Source of the DNA: Diadophis punctatus similis
Taxonomy: Eukaryota > Chordata > Lepidosauria > Squamata > Dipsadidae
Assembly: GCA_023053685.1 (NCBI GenBank)
Contig: JALIGW010000002.1
Span: 256,050,846-256,114,845 of the forward strand
Length of the DNA stretch: 64,000 nt
Reading direction: 5' to 3'
Shown: piece by piece, positions 1-12,965 of the stretch
Layout of the letters: each line of letters starts with the position of its first letter
Numbering within the stretch: position 1 is the stretch's first letter
The notes under the pieces: model-generated
What the model was told of the DNA's origin: nothing
What the model saw: the letters and a program-made list of their open reading frames with translations, nothing else
The model's database searches: none
Translations under genes and position numbers: made by a program

Positions 1-64
1 GCTCCTGAGGGGGATTTGATGGATTCTTCTTTCCCTCAGGATCTCTGATCTCCACAGTGCAGCA
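1..64 (-). CDS. SCAN-KRAB-ZNF unit A, exon 2 (cut by window edge)
   Basis: This is the 5' part of the 115-nt second coding exon of unit A; the rest lies left of the window. The acceptor follows a pyrimidine-rich tract at about 65-90, and the exon opens with Cys-Cys codons in the frame left by the SCAN exon donor. The visible sequence matches exon 2 of units B, C and D almost base for base. It encodes a polar linker between the SCAN and KRAB domains (CCTVEIRDPEGKK then a Pro/Asn-rich stretch). No known domain is recognised in it. The call rests on paralogy and phase. Confidence 0.78.
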
Positions 65-296
65 CTTCAAATAAGAGGAAGGAAAAAAGAATGTACATGA
101 CACGACATAGGTGGATTCTTATATTCAGAACACAACCTCAAAGCCCCCCATATCCATCCGTAAGGCTGAGTGAGAAAACAATGGAACAATGTCCTACAAG
201 AATTGATGAATTGTCACATATGATGAATGTCAGAGAAGTTTGGGAAGGAGGGGTGAAGTATTCAAACACACTCTCTATTCTCTTCTGAGCTCTCAC

Positions 297-710
297 CTGC
301 AACTGGACCTGCTCCTTCTGCTCCTCCGCCTGGCTCAAGAGGAGGCCTTCCGCCAGGGCCACCGCCTGGGAGCTGGTCTCTGCTCCACACTCCCGCACCC
401 AGCCCTCCATCTCTGGGGGCAGGAGAGCCAGGAGCTGCTCCAGAACCACCAGGTCCAGCATCTGGGCTTTCGTGTGCTTTTCTGGTCTCAGCCATCGCCT
501 GCAAAAGTCATGGAGTCGGCTGCAAAGTCCTCGGGGACCCTCAGCCTCCCGGTATTGGATGAACTTCCAGGGCTGAACTTCTGAAGGGAGGATGGTTTCC
601 TCCTCCAGGATCTTCTGCCCGGTTCTTGTCCAGAGCTTCCCCCCCTTCCCAGGCTGAGCAGCTGAAGGGCCTTTTCCGGTTCCCTCCTTTCCAAAAGGTT
701 CTGTCTCCAT
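297..710 (-). CDS. SCAN-domain exon of zinc-finger gene, unit A
   Basis: This is the first coding exon (138 codons) of a SCAN-KRAB-C2H2 zinc-finger gene whose KRAB and finger exons lie off the left edge. The SCAN box spans about residues 44-128, from [20 protein letters not shown] through [20 protein letters not shown] to the [13 protein letters not shown] region. SCAN boxes mediate homo- and heterodimerisation of zinc-finger proteins. The start is the Met of [10 protein letters not shown]: it has A at -3 and G at +4, and the only upstream ATG opens a 3-codon uORF. The exon ends in phase 0 at a GTGAGA donor (GT at 296-295). The full exon including 5' UTR is 297-900, with its acceptor at 901-902. 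Three paralogous SCAN exons in the window have the same 414-nt coding length. Confidence 0.92.
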
Positions 711-782
711 CCTTTCTCTGTCCTGCAGAGCAACTCCAAATGGGTCCAATGAATTCTTGTGGGTCTCCAAATGCCTTTTCCT

Positions 783-794
783 TCACAGGACCAT
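783..794 (-). promoter_or_regulatory. 3-codon uORF in 5' UTR, unit A
   Basis: ATG-GTC-CTG-TGA lies in the 5' UTR part of the SCAN exon, about 70 nt before the main ATG. The same three-codon uORF occurs at the same place in units B, C and D. Conservation suggests a role in translation control, though the copies are young enough for simple inheritance to explain it. Confidence 0.5.
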
Positions 795-1229
795 TTCTAG
801 GGCTGCAGGACGGATCCCTGCAAGTTATTCCGCTCTTTTTTTTTTCTCCAGGAGAAACTTTTGCCTTGCAAAGACCACAAATGGCTTCCAGTTTCTGTAT
901 CTGAGAGGGAAAGAAAAAGAAAAAGAATTAGAAAGTGGAATTCAGCCACTGAGCGACCTTCACCCAACCTGCCCGGAGCCCCAAGCGGCTCATCCCAGCG
1001 CAGGGCCCAGGTCCCCCCCCCAGCAGGGCCGGGAAGGAGGCAGCTGGAGAGGCCGCCCCGCTTCTCTCCCCCTCCGTGCGAATCCTGCCTCCTCCTCGCC
1101 CGGCTTCTCTCCTCTCCTGCTGGGTCTCCGCAAGGCCGGCCCTCCCCTCCCCCCGCTTCTTCCGCTTCCCCCTGCAGGGAGTGGGCGGCTGTGGAGCATG
1201 GGACCTGGGAAGAGGCCCCCCACGCTCAC

Positions 1230-1430
1230 CCGAGGTACGTCTGGATGTCCCCGAGCCAGACTGTTCTGCACCCTCTCCACCTCCTCCGGGGCCCCAGGGT
1301 TTAAGGAGAGCGAGTGCGGCGTCCTAGAGAGGCAAGGCTCAGTGATGTCACTTCCTTCTCAGCCTCCTCTGGAAAGCCAGCCGTGAATTTCGCCCTCCAG
1401 TGGGCCAATGGGGAAGCGCCTGGATTTCCC
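1230..1430 (-). promoter_or_regulatory. Proximal promoter and noncoding exon 1, unit A
   Basis: On the minus strand a CCAAT/NF-Y-type box (ATTGG at 1409-1405) is followed by a CRE-like TGACATCA (1350-1343). After that comes a GC-rich segment ending in a GGTGAGC splice donor at 1229-1228, which joins the SCAN exon acceptor at 901-902. No TATA box is evident. The three elements sit in the same order in units B, C and D. The transcription start is not fixed by the sequence; it is probably near 1300-1340. Confidence 0.62.
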
Positions 1431-1743
1431 TTCCTTTGGCAGAGTTCGCCCCCTGGTGGATTTGGGGCAAAGTGCCAGGATGGTAGAAAGAGCGGGAAAG
1501 AGGAGCGAAATGGGAGGGGGAAGGGAGAGGACAGGGATGATGGGCTTGGGAGTAGGGGGAAGAAAGGCCCCTCTCCATGGCTCCCTGTCAGACAAAGGCT
1601 TCAACATCTGAGCTTCTTTCCCCCTTTTTAGATTAACCCAAATGCATTGATGGAGGCTTTCCTCTTTCTTCTGTTGCGTTTCTACAGCTGTTTGGTTATT
1701 TCTTATATATAGTGCAACTCCACCTCCACCTCTTTCATTCGGT

Positions 1744-1925
1744 TTGCTTCTTAATTTATTTATAGGAGGGGAGAAGAGAGGAGAGGAGGGAAGGGAAATC
1801 TTCTTTGTGGCAGCCCCTGAAATATCGGAAGACTTCTATCATTTCCCCCCTCATCCTTTTTTTCATCAGACTAAAAATACTCAGTTCCAGCAACCATTTT
1901 TTAATATTTTTTACCTCCATCTTTG
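1744..1925 (-). repeat. CR1-type LINE fragment, old
   Basis: It resembles the 3' part of the intact CR1 at 19367-21485 (the stretch reading cagcccctgaaatat on + and the cttctctgcactctttc region in its relatives), but is strongly diverged. Homologous copies lie at the same place in units B and C, so it predates those duplications. Confidence 0.6.
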
Positions 1926-2060
1926 TTAAAGTGACCAGATATATTTTTTTTAAGCGGGACATTTTTTTTAAACAGGGGGGGGGCACCTGGATGCCGCCAT
2001 TTGAGTTTTGCCCTCTGCGCATGCGCAGAACGCTGCACATGCGCAGAGGGAAAAAGTCAA
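1926..2060. mobile_element. hAT-like MITE fragment with GCGCATGCGC palindrome
   Basis: A TAAAGTGACCAGATA end resembling the terminal repeat of the 17127-23125 element interrupts the CR1 fragment that is continuous in unit B. It carries poly(T), AAGCGGGACA and an imperfect hairpin around CTCTGCGCATGCGCAGAACG (about 2010-2050). No matching right end is seen, so the element is truncated. Confidence 0.5.
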
Positions 2061-2480
2061 GAGCTGAGTACGGGGCACAGGGCGGGGCAGGCAGGACGGG
2101 GCGCCGGGTTGCAGGCCGGCAGCGGCAGAGGGTCGCTTGAACTCGCTTCCTGCCGCGGACCGCGTTTACGCGCAGCAGCGGCGACAGCAGCAAGCCGGGA
2201 GCGCTCGCCCGGAATTGGAGTCAGCGAGCAGCCGGGCATCGGGGCTCTTCCCCCGCCTTCTCCAACCTCTAGGGTTGCCACTTCGGGGGTTCCGTCTCTC
2301 TGGTGGTGCCTGCGTTGGAAGGGAAGGGGGGGAAAAGAGGCCTGCGGGGCTTGGCACGGCTGGGAGTTGCGAGGCGGCGTAGCAACCGGGCTGTTCCTCC
2401 GGGTGTGCTAAAGTGCTTGAGTTTTTTCTCTCTCACACACACATGCGTAACCTTCCAACGACCGGGTCGGACTGGATCTC
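2061..2480. other. GC/CpG-rich block, no gene recognised
   Basis: CpG-rich sequence between the hAT fragment and the point (about 2485) where homology to units B and C resumes. Short overlapping ORFs occur on both strands, as expected from base composition. No domain, splice pattern or known repeat was recognised. Confidence 0.35.
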
Positions 2481-2594
2481 CCAGCACGAAGCCTGACGGG
2501 TTCGCCCAGAAGAAGGGAGACACGTGTTTCAAGGAGGGAAATCGCCTTTCCCTGGTTTAGCTTGGGTTTTCCATGAGTCCCTTCGGATTGTTAT

Positions 2595-5500
2595 TTTATT
2601 TATTTATTTATTTATTTATTTATTTTATTTAAATGGATTTCTATGCCGCCAAACTCCCAGGGGACTCTGGGCGGCTCGCAACATATTGGAATCCATTACA
2701 AAATATAAAATAAAGTAATTTAAAAATACAAAAAAATACAAAAAATACAAAAGTTAAAAAGAGTATCTCATATTCACAATCGGGGGGGAGACCCATATCT
2801 AATCTAGTTGGTCTCAATTTCACCCCGCCTGCCGGAAGAGCCAGGTTTTTATTGCTTTCCGGAAGGCCAGTAGGGTGGGGATGGTCCTGATGTTTGGGGG
2901 AAGCTGGTTCCACAGGGAGGGAGCTCCCACAGAGAAGCCCCCCCCCCACGGCCCCGCCAACCGACATTGTTTGGTCGATGGAACCTGAAGGAGGCCGACT
3001 CTGTGGGCCCTGATTGGTCGTAGGGAAGTATGTGGCAGGATGCGGTCCCGAAGGTAACCTGGCCCTGAGCCATGTAGGGCTTTAAAGGCTACGACCAACA
3101 CCTTAAATTGGATCCGGAGACTAATGGGCAGCCAATGCAGCTGGCGGAGGATCGATGTTACGCGGGTGTATCTAGGTACACCCACCACAGCTCGCGCAGC
3201 TGCATTTTGCACCAGTTGCAGTCGCCGGACACTCTTCAAGGGTAGCCCCATGTAGAGCGCATTGCAGTAATCCAGCCGTGAGGTGATAAGGGCGTGAGTC
3301 ACTGTGAGAAGTGCCTCCTTCTCCAAGTAGGGTCGCAATTGGTGCACAAGACGTACCTGTGCAAAGGTCAATTTTAGCTCCAATTTTAGCTGTGGGTCTA
3401 GGAGGACACCCAAATTGCGGACCCGTTCTGAGGGAGCTAATTTCTCCTCCCCAAGAACCAAGAAGGGACAATTGGTCGAGTCCTTAGGAGGCAATATCCA
3501 CAGCCACTCAGTCTTGTCAGGGTTAAGTTTTAGCCGGTTCATCCCCATCCAGACCCTAACATCGTCCAGGCAGCAGCCCATTACGTCTACGGCTTCCCCG
3601 AATTGAGACGGGGTAGAGATGTACATCATCAGCATATTGCTGATACCTCACCCCGTGTCGTCGGATGATCTCACCCAGTGGCTTCATGTAGATGTTAAAC
3701 AGGATGGGCGAGAGGACCGAGCCCTGCAGCACCCCACATAGTAGAGGCCTAGGGCTCGACCTCTGCCCCCCTGTCAACACCAACTGCGTCCTGTCAGAGA
3801 GGGAGGAGAACCATTGCAAAACAGTGCCGCCCACCCCCACCTCTCCGAAACGACGCAGAAGGATACCATGGTCAATGGTATTGAAGGCCGCTGAGAGGTC
3901 TAGTAGCACCAGGATAGAGGAATAACCCCCATCCCAGGCTCGCCAGAGATCATCCATCAGGGTGACCAAAGCCTTTTCCGTACTGTAGCCGCGCCTGAAA
4001 CCTGCTTGAAAGGGATCCAGAAAATTAGTGTCATCTAACAGCCGTAGGAGCTGGAGCGCCACCACTTTCTCAACAACCTTCCCCGCAAAGGGAAGGTTGG
4101 AGACTGGATGGAAGTTCTTTAAATCCGCCGGGTCCAGGGAAGGCTTCTTGAGGAGGGGTCTCACCACCGCAACTTTTAAGGGCTGCGGGATGGATCCCTC
4201 TCTCAGAGAAGCGTTGACCAACGCCTGGAGCCAGCCGCGTGAAACTTCCCTGGTGGCCGAAACCAGCCAGGAAGGGCATGGGTCCAATACACAGGTGGCG
4301 GAGCTCATCACTCCTATGGCCTTGTCTACATCCTCAGGAGTCACCAGATCAAACCTATCCCATATAATCGGACTAAGACGTGCCCCAGTCGTCTCAGCCT
4401 CTACTGCCCAATCGGAGTCCAGATCTATCCGAATCTGAATGACTTTATCTGCCAGAAACCGAGAAAATTCCTCAGCTCTACCCTGCAAGGAATCTTCGCC
4501 TTCCTCCTTAGCAAGAAGGGTGCGGGTCACCCTAAACAGGGCGGCTGGGCGGGAGTCAGCAGACACAATAAGAGCGGGAAAATGCGAACATTTTGCCGTC
4601 CTTATCGCCACTAAGTAAGACTTAATGAAAGTTCTTAAAAGTGTCCAGTCAGACTCAGCTTTACTAGATCTCCATCGTCGCTCTAGGCGTCTCTTGTGGT
4701 GCTTCATCTCCCGGAGTTCCTTGGTAAACCAAGGAGCCCTCCTGGATCCGCTTCCACGGAGAGGTCGCAAAGGCGCAATCCGATCCAAAGCCCCCGCTGC
4801 TGCCTGATTCCAGGCCGCAACCAGAGACTCAGATGAACTGTGTACCAGGGATTCAGGTATTTCCCCAAGTTCCCTCTGGAATCCCTCGGGCTCCATTAGG
4901 CGCCTGGAGCGGAACCACTTAATCGGTCCTGCCTACTTGCGGTGGAGGGGTGGTGCCATGAAATCCAACCTCAGAAGGAAATTATCTGACCACGACAAGG
5001 GTACTGTGACTAAACCCCTCAGCCTCAGATCATCTCTCCACTGCCCCGAGAGAAACACAAGGTCAAGTGTGTGACCACCCTCATGAGTCGGACCCTGAAC
5101 TACTTGGGTCAGGTCCATGGTTGTCATGGAAGCCATGAACTCCTGGACTGCCCCCGAAGCTTCGCCGGGCGATGGCAGATTAAAGTCCCCCAGCACCATC
5201 AACCTGGGGAACCCAATCGCCAGCCCTGCAATCGCCTCGAGCAGAACAGGCAGGGCCTTTGCAATGCATCTAGGAGGCAAAAGGCCCACCTGAACCCCTA
5301 AGTCCAACTTCAGAAGGAGCGTCTCACACCCAACAATCTCCGGGGCAGGGCTCCTAAGAGGACACAGATTCTGGTGAGCTATAATAGCCACTCCTCCACC
5401 CCTTCCCTGGGGTCGCGGCTGATGCTGAACTGAGAACCCGTCCAGGCATATCTCCGAAAGGGGCACCCCCCCCTCCTGGCCCAGCCAGGTCTCGGTAATG

Positions 5501-7240
5501 CAAGCGAGGTCAGCCCCCTCTTCTAGGATTAAATCCCGGATAAGGGGGTCCTTGTTGGTAATCGACCTGGCATTTAACAGCAGCAGCTTGAGCCCAGGGC
5601 CCTGACATCCCTGATTACCAGGCACTCGGGTTGAGGTAGGTGGAACCAAACCAGAGGGGCCAGAACAAGGAATCGCTTGCAAACAGCGAATTCTCGTTCC
5701 CCGAGAGCAGCCTACCCCTCTGCTCCCGCCATACCTGCCTCTCCCCGTTATGACCGTAATGCTCTTACTCCCCGTCCCCCCAGAGGTCCCCTCCCCCCCA
5801 CTGGTCCCCCATTCTCCTGGCAGGCCATGCATACCATTCATACTGAGCCTGGGGCTGGGCCAAAACCCCCCTCCGCTTCTGTTTCCACACTCAGCAGAGA
5901 GGGGTAGGGTCCAACCACCCAGCTCACTCATGTGCTCATACAATCAAACCACAAAACATTTATTCATCCCATCCATCCATAAACATGCTCACAGATACTC
6001 TCCCCCGGGGTCGAGGTAGATAAAGTGCAGTGGAGAGGGGGGGGTAATGGGGGGTCCAAAGGATATCTATAACGTTCTCAATTGGGATTCGTCGGGGAAG
6101 GGACACATCTCCAGTCTTTAAGACACCATTAAGTCTACCGATCTTCATAGTCTTAAAAAGTGCTCTTATCTTCCTCGAAATCATACCAAGAGAAACCACC
6201 CCTTCTTCCAGTCCTCCTCCACAATTCACAGGCAAGTCAGTGTACCTGATAAATAGATGATCTTCTGCTCAAGCCCCGAAATGGCGGCGCTGGGTAACAG
6301 AAAGAAACAGAGAGAGGCACCGCTTTCCCTCACCCCCGCCAGGTGCCCTGATAGATCTGCTCTCAGTTCCTTCGGCTAGAAGGCCACCAGGCAGGTCTCT
6401 CTTTTCCCGAAAGGCCGCTCCGATGAAATGGCGGCTGTGTTGCCCTCGCCGAAAGGCCGCTCCGGTGGAATGGCGGCCGCGCTGTTACCTCCGTCTTCGT
6501 CACTCGGCCCTCGGCGGCAACGGTGATAAACTCCAGCCGCGGCAATGGATCTTAACAGTCCGTAACCGTATCTCGTCCCAGGGGGGGGTGTCAAGGAATG
6601 AAAAATCACACACCCCCACGACTGCAGCAGCTGTCCACCTGTTAAGCTGGTCAACAGCCCCGGCACCTCAATCCAGGCTAGCAAACTAGCCCTCACAGCC
6701 GAATCTCTCCCCTGCCGAAAGGCCACTCCGACGGAGTGACGGCCGTGCTGTTCTCGCCAAGGGCCGCTCCGATGGAATGGCGGCCGTGCCGCTATCTCTC
6801 CGTCCTCGGCACTCGACACTTGGTCCTCAGCCCTTGGTGGCAGCGGCGATGAATCCCAGCCGTGGCAGCGCATCCTAACAGACCGTGCCTGTTCTTCGGG
6901 GGGGGGGGCAGAATGAAAAAATCACCCCCCCCGACCAGCACCCCAGGCACCTCAGTCCAGGCTAACAAATTAGCCCTCACGGCCTCCGCGTCGCTTCCAA
7001 AATGGATGGTCGTCCTCTCGAGCGTCGACACGCCGACCACGAAGGAGAAAAAGGCACCGCTGTCGAGCGAGCAAGCTGACTCTCCAACGCTCAATATGTG
7101 CGTGGTGTAATATTGTCCTTCCCCAGGGCAGAAAAACCTCATGGGGAATCCTCTTACGGGCAACAGGTCGAAAAGTTTCGGGTTTGTTTTCGGGAGCGAG
7201 ATCTTCCTCCACCATCTCCCTGTGGCTCCACCCCGGAAGT
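2595..7240 (-). mobile_element. Near full-length L2-like (CR1/L2 group) LINE
   Basis: A complete-looking minus-strand LINE: a GC-rich 5' region (about 6000-7240), ORF2 with endonuclease and reverse transcriptase (5943-2820), a short 3' UTR and a (TTTA)n end at 2595-2640. It sits inside the (TTTA)n tail of an older LINE fragment. Unit B keeps that tail uninterrupted (about 16597-16635), so unit B shows the empty site. No ORF1 is evident. The clade call rests on protein motifs recalled from vertebrate L2 elements and is not decisive against CR1 or L3. Confidence 0.8.
2820..5943 (-). pseudogene. LINE ORF2 (AP endonuclease plus reverse transcriptase), broken
   Basis: The endonuclease part (5943-4936) shows LLLNARSITNK, ITETWLG, RGGGVAII, VLGDFNLP and HTLDLVF in order. 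The usual SDH near its end reads SDN, which would remove a catalytic His. An in-frame stop follows at about 4935-4933. The frame then continues with reverse transcriptase motifs HPVSNLPFAGKVVEKVV, LDLSAAFNTIDHG, GVLQGSVLSPILFNIYM and YADD (about 3650). Just after YADD the frame shifts. The last ORF (3635-2820) carries SRLDYCNALYMGLP, QNAAARAV and the conserved GAPSLWNQLPP tail also found in the 3' fragments near 14.0, 48.0 and 60.0 kb. One stop, one frameshift and a lost catalytic residue make it a recent but inactive copy. Confidence 0.85.
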
Positions 7241-7395
7241 CACAACAATTTTATTTATTTATTTATTTTATTTTACAAACATGTATAGGATAGTAGTTGT
7301 TTCTATAATCATAAGTAAAAAAGTAACGATAAGAGAGGACAATAGGACAGGGACGGTAGGCACAGTGGTGAGCTTATGCACGATTTGGAGGTGTC
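7241..7395 (-). repeat. LINE 3'-end fragment shared by units A and B
   Basis: A (TTTA)n tract and the sequence through caaacatgtatagg and acagggacggtaggcaca are the 3' end of a LINE that also appears at 16597-16737 and, longer, at 23140-23745. Unit C lacks it: cttcggatttgggg is contiguous there (about 36380). Its (TTTA)n tail was the target of the L2-like LINE to its left. Confidence 0.7.
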
Positions 7396-7503
7396 TGTGT
7401 GTGACCCCCAACTTGTCCTCGCTGGCTGGGGCTGCCCCTCCCCCGTTATCATCCAGTAGAGCAAGCTCATCCCACGGCAGAATCTTCCCATTTAATGAAC
7501 ACC

Positions 7504-7504
<1 letters not shown>

Positions 7505-7578
<74 letters not shown>
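7505..7578. repeat. (GT)n microsatellite
   Basis: About 37 GT units on the plus strand. The corresponding places in units B (about 16855) and C (about 36505) hold only short TG/CG-rich stretches, so the expansion is specific to unit A. Alternating purine-pyrimidine sequence can adopt Z-DNA. Confidence 0.95.
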
Positions 7579-7582
<4 letters not shown>

Positions 7583-7673
7583 ATGTGTCTCCCGGCAAAC
7601 TGCTTCCAGCCCCAGGGGAGGAAGCGCTTTTCTCCGACTTTGGAGTTGGGAGGGGCCAGAACGAGCTGAAGCA

Positions 7674-7779
7674 CCAATAGGAATTCTCCCTGCTAAAGCG
7701 TCATCGGTCTCCGGGCAGAGTCCTTTGTGACTTCACCTGAAGGAGGAGAGAGTTCGGCGCAGAGAGCAAAACTGAAAAT
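7674..7779 (-). promoter_or_regulatory. X-Y (SXY-like) and ISRE-like module, unit A
   Basis: On the minus strand there is an X1/X2-like CCCGGAGACCGATGACGC (7715-7698), then 19 bp, then a Y/CCAAT box ATTGG (7678-7674). About 52 bp upstream is a decayed ISRE (7779-7767; GAAANNGAAA mutated to AAAACTGAAAA). RFX, CREB/ATF and NF-Y bind this kind of layout in MHC promoters. The 19-bp spacing is identical in all four copies in the window. It lies upstream of unit A's SCAN promoter; most of the 6-kb gap is the later L2-like insertion. Confidence 0.5.
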
Positions 7780-8686
7780 AGGAGGGGGAATCCCTTCAGT
7801 CTTGGGGGGCTGCAGCTCAAGGGGGAGTTCAGGGCAGGCCCAGAAGGGACTGACCGTGTCCGGAGCCCTGGCCACTCTTTGATTCCAGGATGCACCAAGG
7901 CTTTGCCAGGGCCATAACAAGATTCTTGCTGAGGGGGGGATTGGGGGGAATGCAGAGTGAGACCCCCCCCAAGACCAGGCTCTGCCTACAGCTGGCTGGC
8001 CTCTTCTAGCGAAGGAACCTGCCGTTCCCAGGGAAGGTGGTGGGGAGGGATTGGAGTCCCAGATGACAGCTTGCCTGGGATGGGGGCAGCAGGGAGTGTG
8101 GAAGGGATGGGGGGGATCTTGGGGAAAGGGAAGGTGAGGGCAGATGGAGGCCGAGATCAGGCAGATCCCAGGATCACAGCAGAGCCTTGGATAGGATCCC
8201 TCTTTATCTACTCCACCAAATGCTCTAACCGGCACAATTCTTACCGGTAGATGGATGAATGGGGGGGGTCCTGTGTGAGCCTCCCAAGAGAGTCCTTAAA
8301 AGGTACATTCCTTCTCAGAGTACTTTCCTAACGGTGTTGCTCTGTTGGGTGATTGCTTTTAATAACTCTTAATTCTATAATGCTGAAGAACATTCAATTT
8401 GTTATTTGTAATTTAAAGCTAGGATCTAATCTGGTTGCCACCTAGACAAAGAACAACATTTCCAGTGTGGGTTTTGTTTTGTTTTTCATAATAAGCCCAT
8501 TTACATCTGGGAACATTAAAATATTTGTGGAATAGCTAAAAAAAAAGGCAGTCGCGTTACAAAGTGAAAATCATGACTATTTGTTTGAACAAGAAATGCA
8601 AATTCTAGATGAGAAAAAATATTTCAGCAAGAAAAGGGATAGAGCATTTTTAAATAAGTGGAAATTGAAAAGTTTCGATTTGGCAT
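7780..8686. other. Inter-unit spacer and 3' flank of unit B
   Basis: Paralogous to about 26400-27120, 41550-42258 and 54690-55375. It holds G-rich runs and then an A/T-rich tract, with no ORF of coding character on either strand. The right half is probably 3' flank beyond the unit B poly(A) signal. Confidence 0.4.
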
Positions 8687-8692
8687 TTTATT
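8687..8692 (-). terminator. Poly(A) signal AATAAA, unit B
   Basis: AATAAA on the minus strand, about 160 nt past the stop codon. The same hexamer in the same context (TTCAATAAAATGCC) follows the stop in units C and E, and a one-base variant of the context occurs in D. Confidence 0.7.
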
Positions 8693-8728
8693 GAAAACAT
8701 CTTCAACTCGTAGAGATTACTTTTAGTA

Positions 8729-12018
<3,290 letters not shown>

Positions 12019-12148
12019 CCAAAGTGACCACGTTCCTATGGTTTTCAAGCATGACTTCCGAATGTAGCGCTTTCTGGTCAGGATCCAGCTGAGACCATTC
12101 CTCCTCAGTGAAATACACAGCCACCTCCTCGAAAGACACAAGACCCTC
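12019..12148 (-). CDS. KRAB-A box exon, unit B
   Basis: A 130-nt exon with a CAG acceptor at 12151-12149 and a GTAAGAG donor from 12018, entering in phase 0 and leaving in phase 1. It encodes a KRAB A box reading [16 protein letters not shown], then [18 protein letters not shown] and HRNVVTLG. KRAB-A recruits TRIM28/KAP1 to silence chromatin, and the MLEN core needed for that in mammals is present. Tyr and Leu of the mammalian ENYRNLVSL consensus read His and Val. No KRAB-B exon is seen. The only longer ORF across it is an out-of-frame shadow. Confidence 0.9.
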
Positions 12149-12184
12149 CTGAACACGGAAGAAAGAACAGAACAGGAGGATTCG

Positions 12185-12965
12185 CAGGATCTGTTAATCT
12201 TCATCATTCATTTAGACAAGAGGATAGAAGGGGAACTCATCAAATTTGCAGACAAGACCAAATTGACAGGAATAACAACATTCCAGAAGATAAGCTTGAG
12301 ATAGAGAAGGATCTACAGATTCTGCCCCATCTAAGAAAATGAAATCAACAGTGAGAAATATAAGGTTCTACATTTAGGAAAGAAAAACCACATGCACTGG
12401 CATAGAATAGATGATATCTGTCTCAACAGTAGTAAGGGCAAGAAGGATCTTAGAGTCCTAGTGGACAACCAGTTAAGCATGAGTCAGCAGTATGCTACAG
12501 TTGCCAAAAAAAAACAACCAACAGAATCATAGGCTGCATTATGAGGGATAGAATCAAGATGACATGAAGCGAATATCACATCCAGTAATAGTTGCTACAA
12601 TCTAAAAAAGATCTTGAGACTCTAGAAAGAGTGCAGAGAAGAGCAACAAAATTTATTAGTGCCCTGGAGGCTAAAAACATATAAAGAACGGTTGCTGGAA
12701 TTGGGTATGTCTACTTTCATGAAAAGAAGGACTAGGGGGTGACATGATAGCCGTGTTCCAAGAAGCAATGGGTGGAAACTATTCAAGGAGAGAACCAACC
12801 TACAAGTAAAGAGAAATTTCCTGACAGTGAAAACAATTAATCAAACTTGCCTCCAGAAATTGTGGGTGTTTAAGAAGAAATTGGACAGCCATTTATCTGA
12901 AATGTTATAGGGCTTCCTGTCTGAGAGGGGGTTGAACTAGAAGACCTCCAAGATCCCTACCAACT
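12185..12965 (+). repeat. Old 5'-truncated CR1 LINE in intron, unit B
   Basis: The plus strand reads a decayed CR1 reverse transcriptase C-terminus (FINDLDKRIEGE, then the counterpart of HLGKK and LERVQRRATK) with stops and indels. It lies antisense to the host gene and begins about 40 nt from the KRAB acceptor. Homologous copies in units C, D and E show it predates the array. Confidence 0.75.

Noticed and set aside
138..770. SCAN frames extended upstream with TTG or GTG starts and downstream past the donor
   Set aside because: The upstream part has no ATG in frame and is 5' UTR; the downstream part passes a conserved GTGAGA donor and is intron.
7674..7779. An MHC class I gene next to the X-Y/ISRE module
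   Set aside because: No leader, alpha-domain or transmembrane exons were found in any frame nearby; only the promoter-like motifs are supported.
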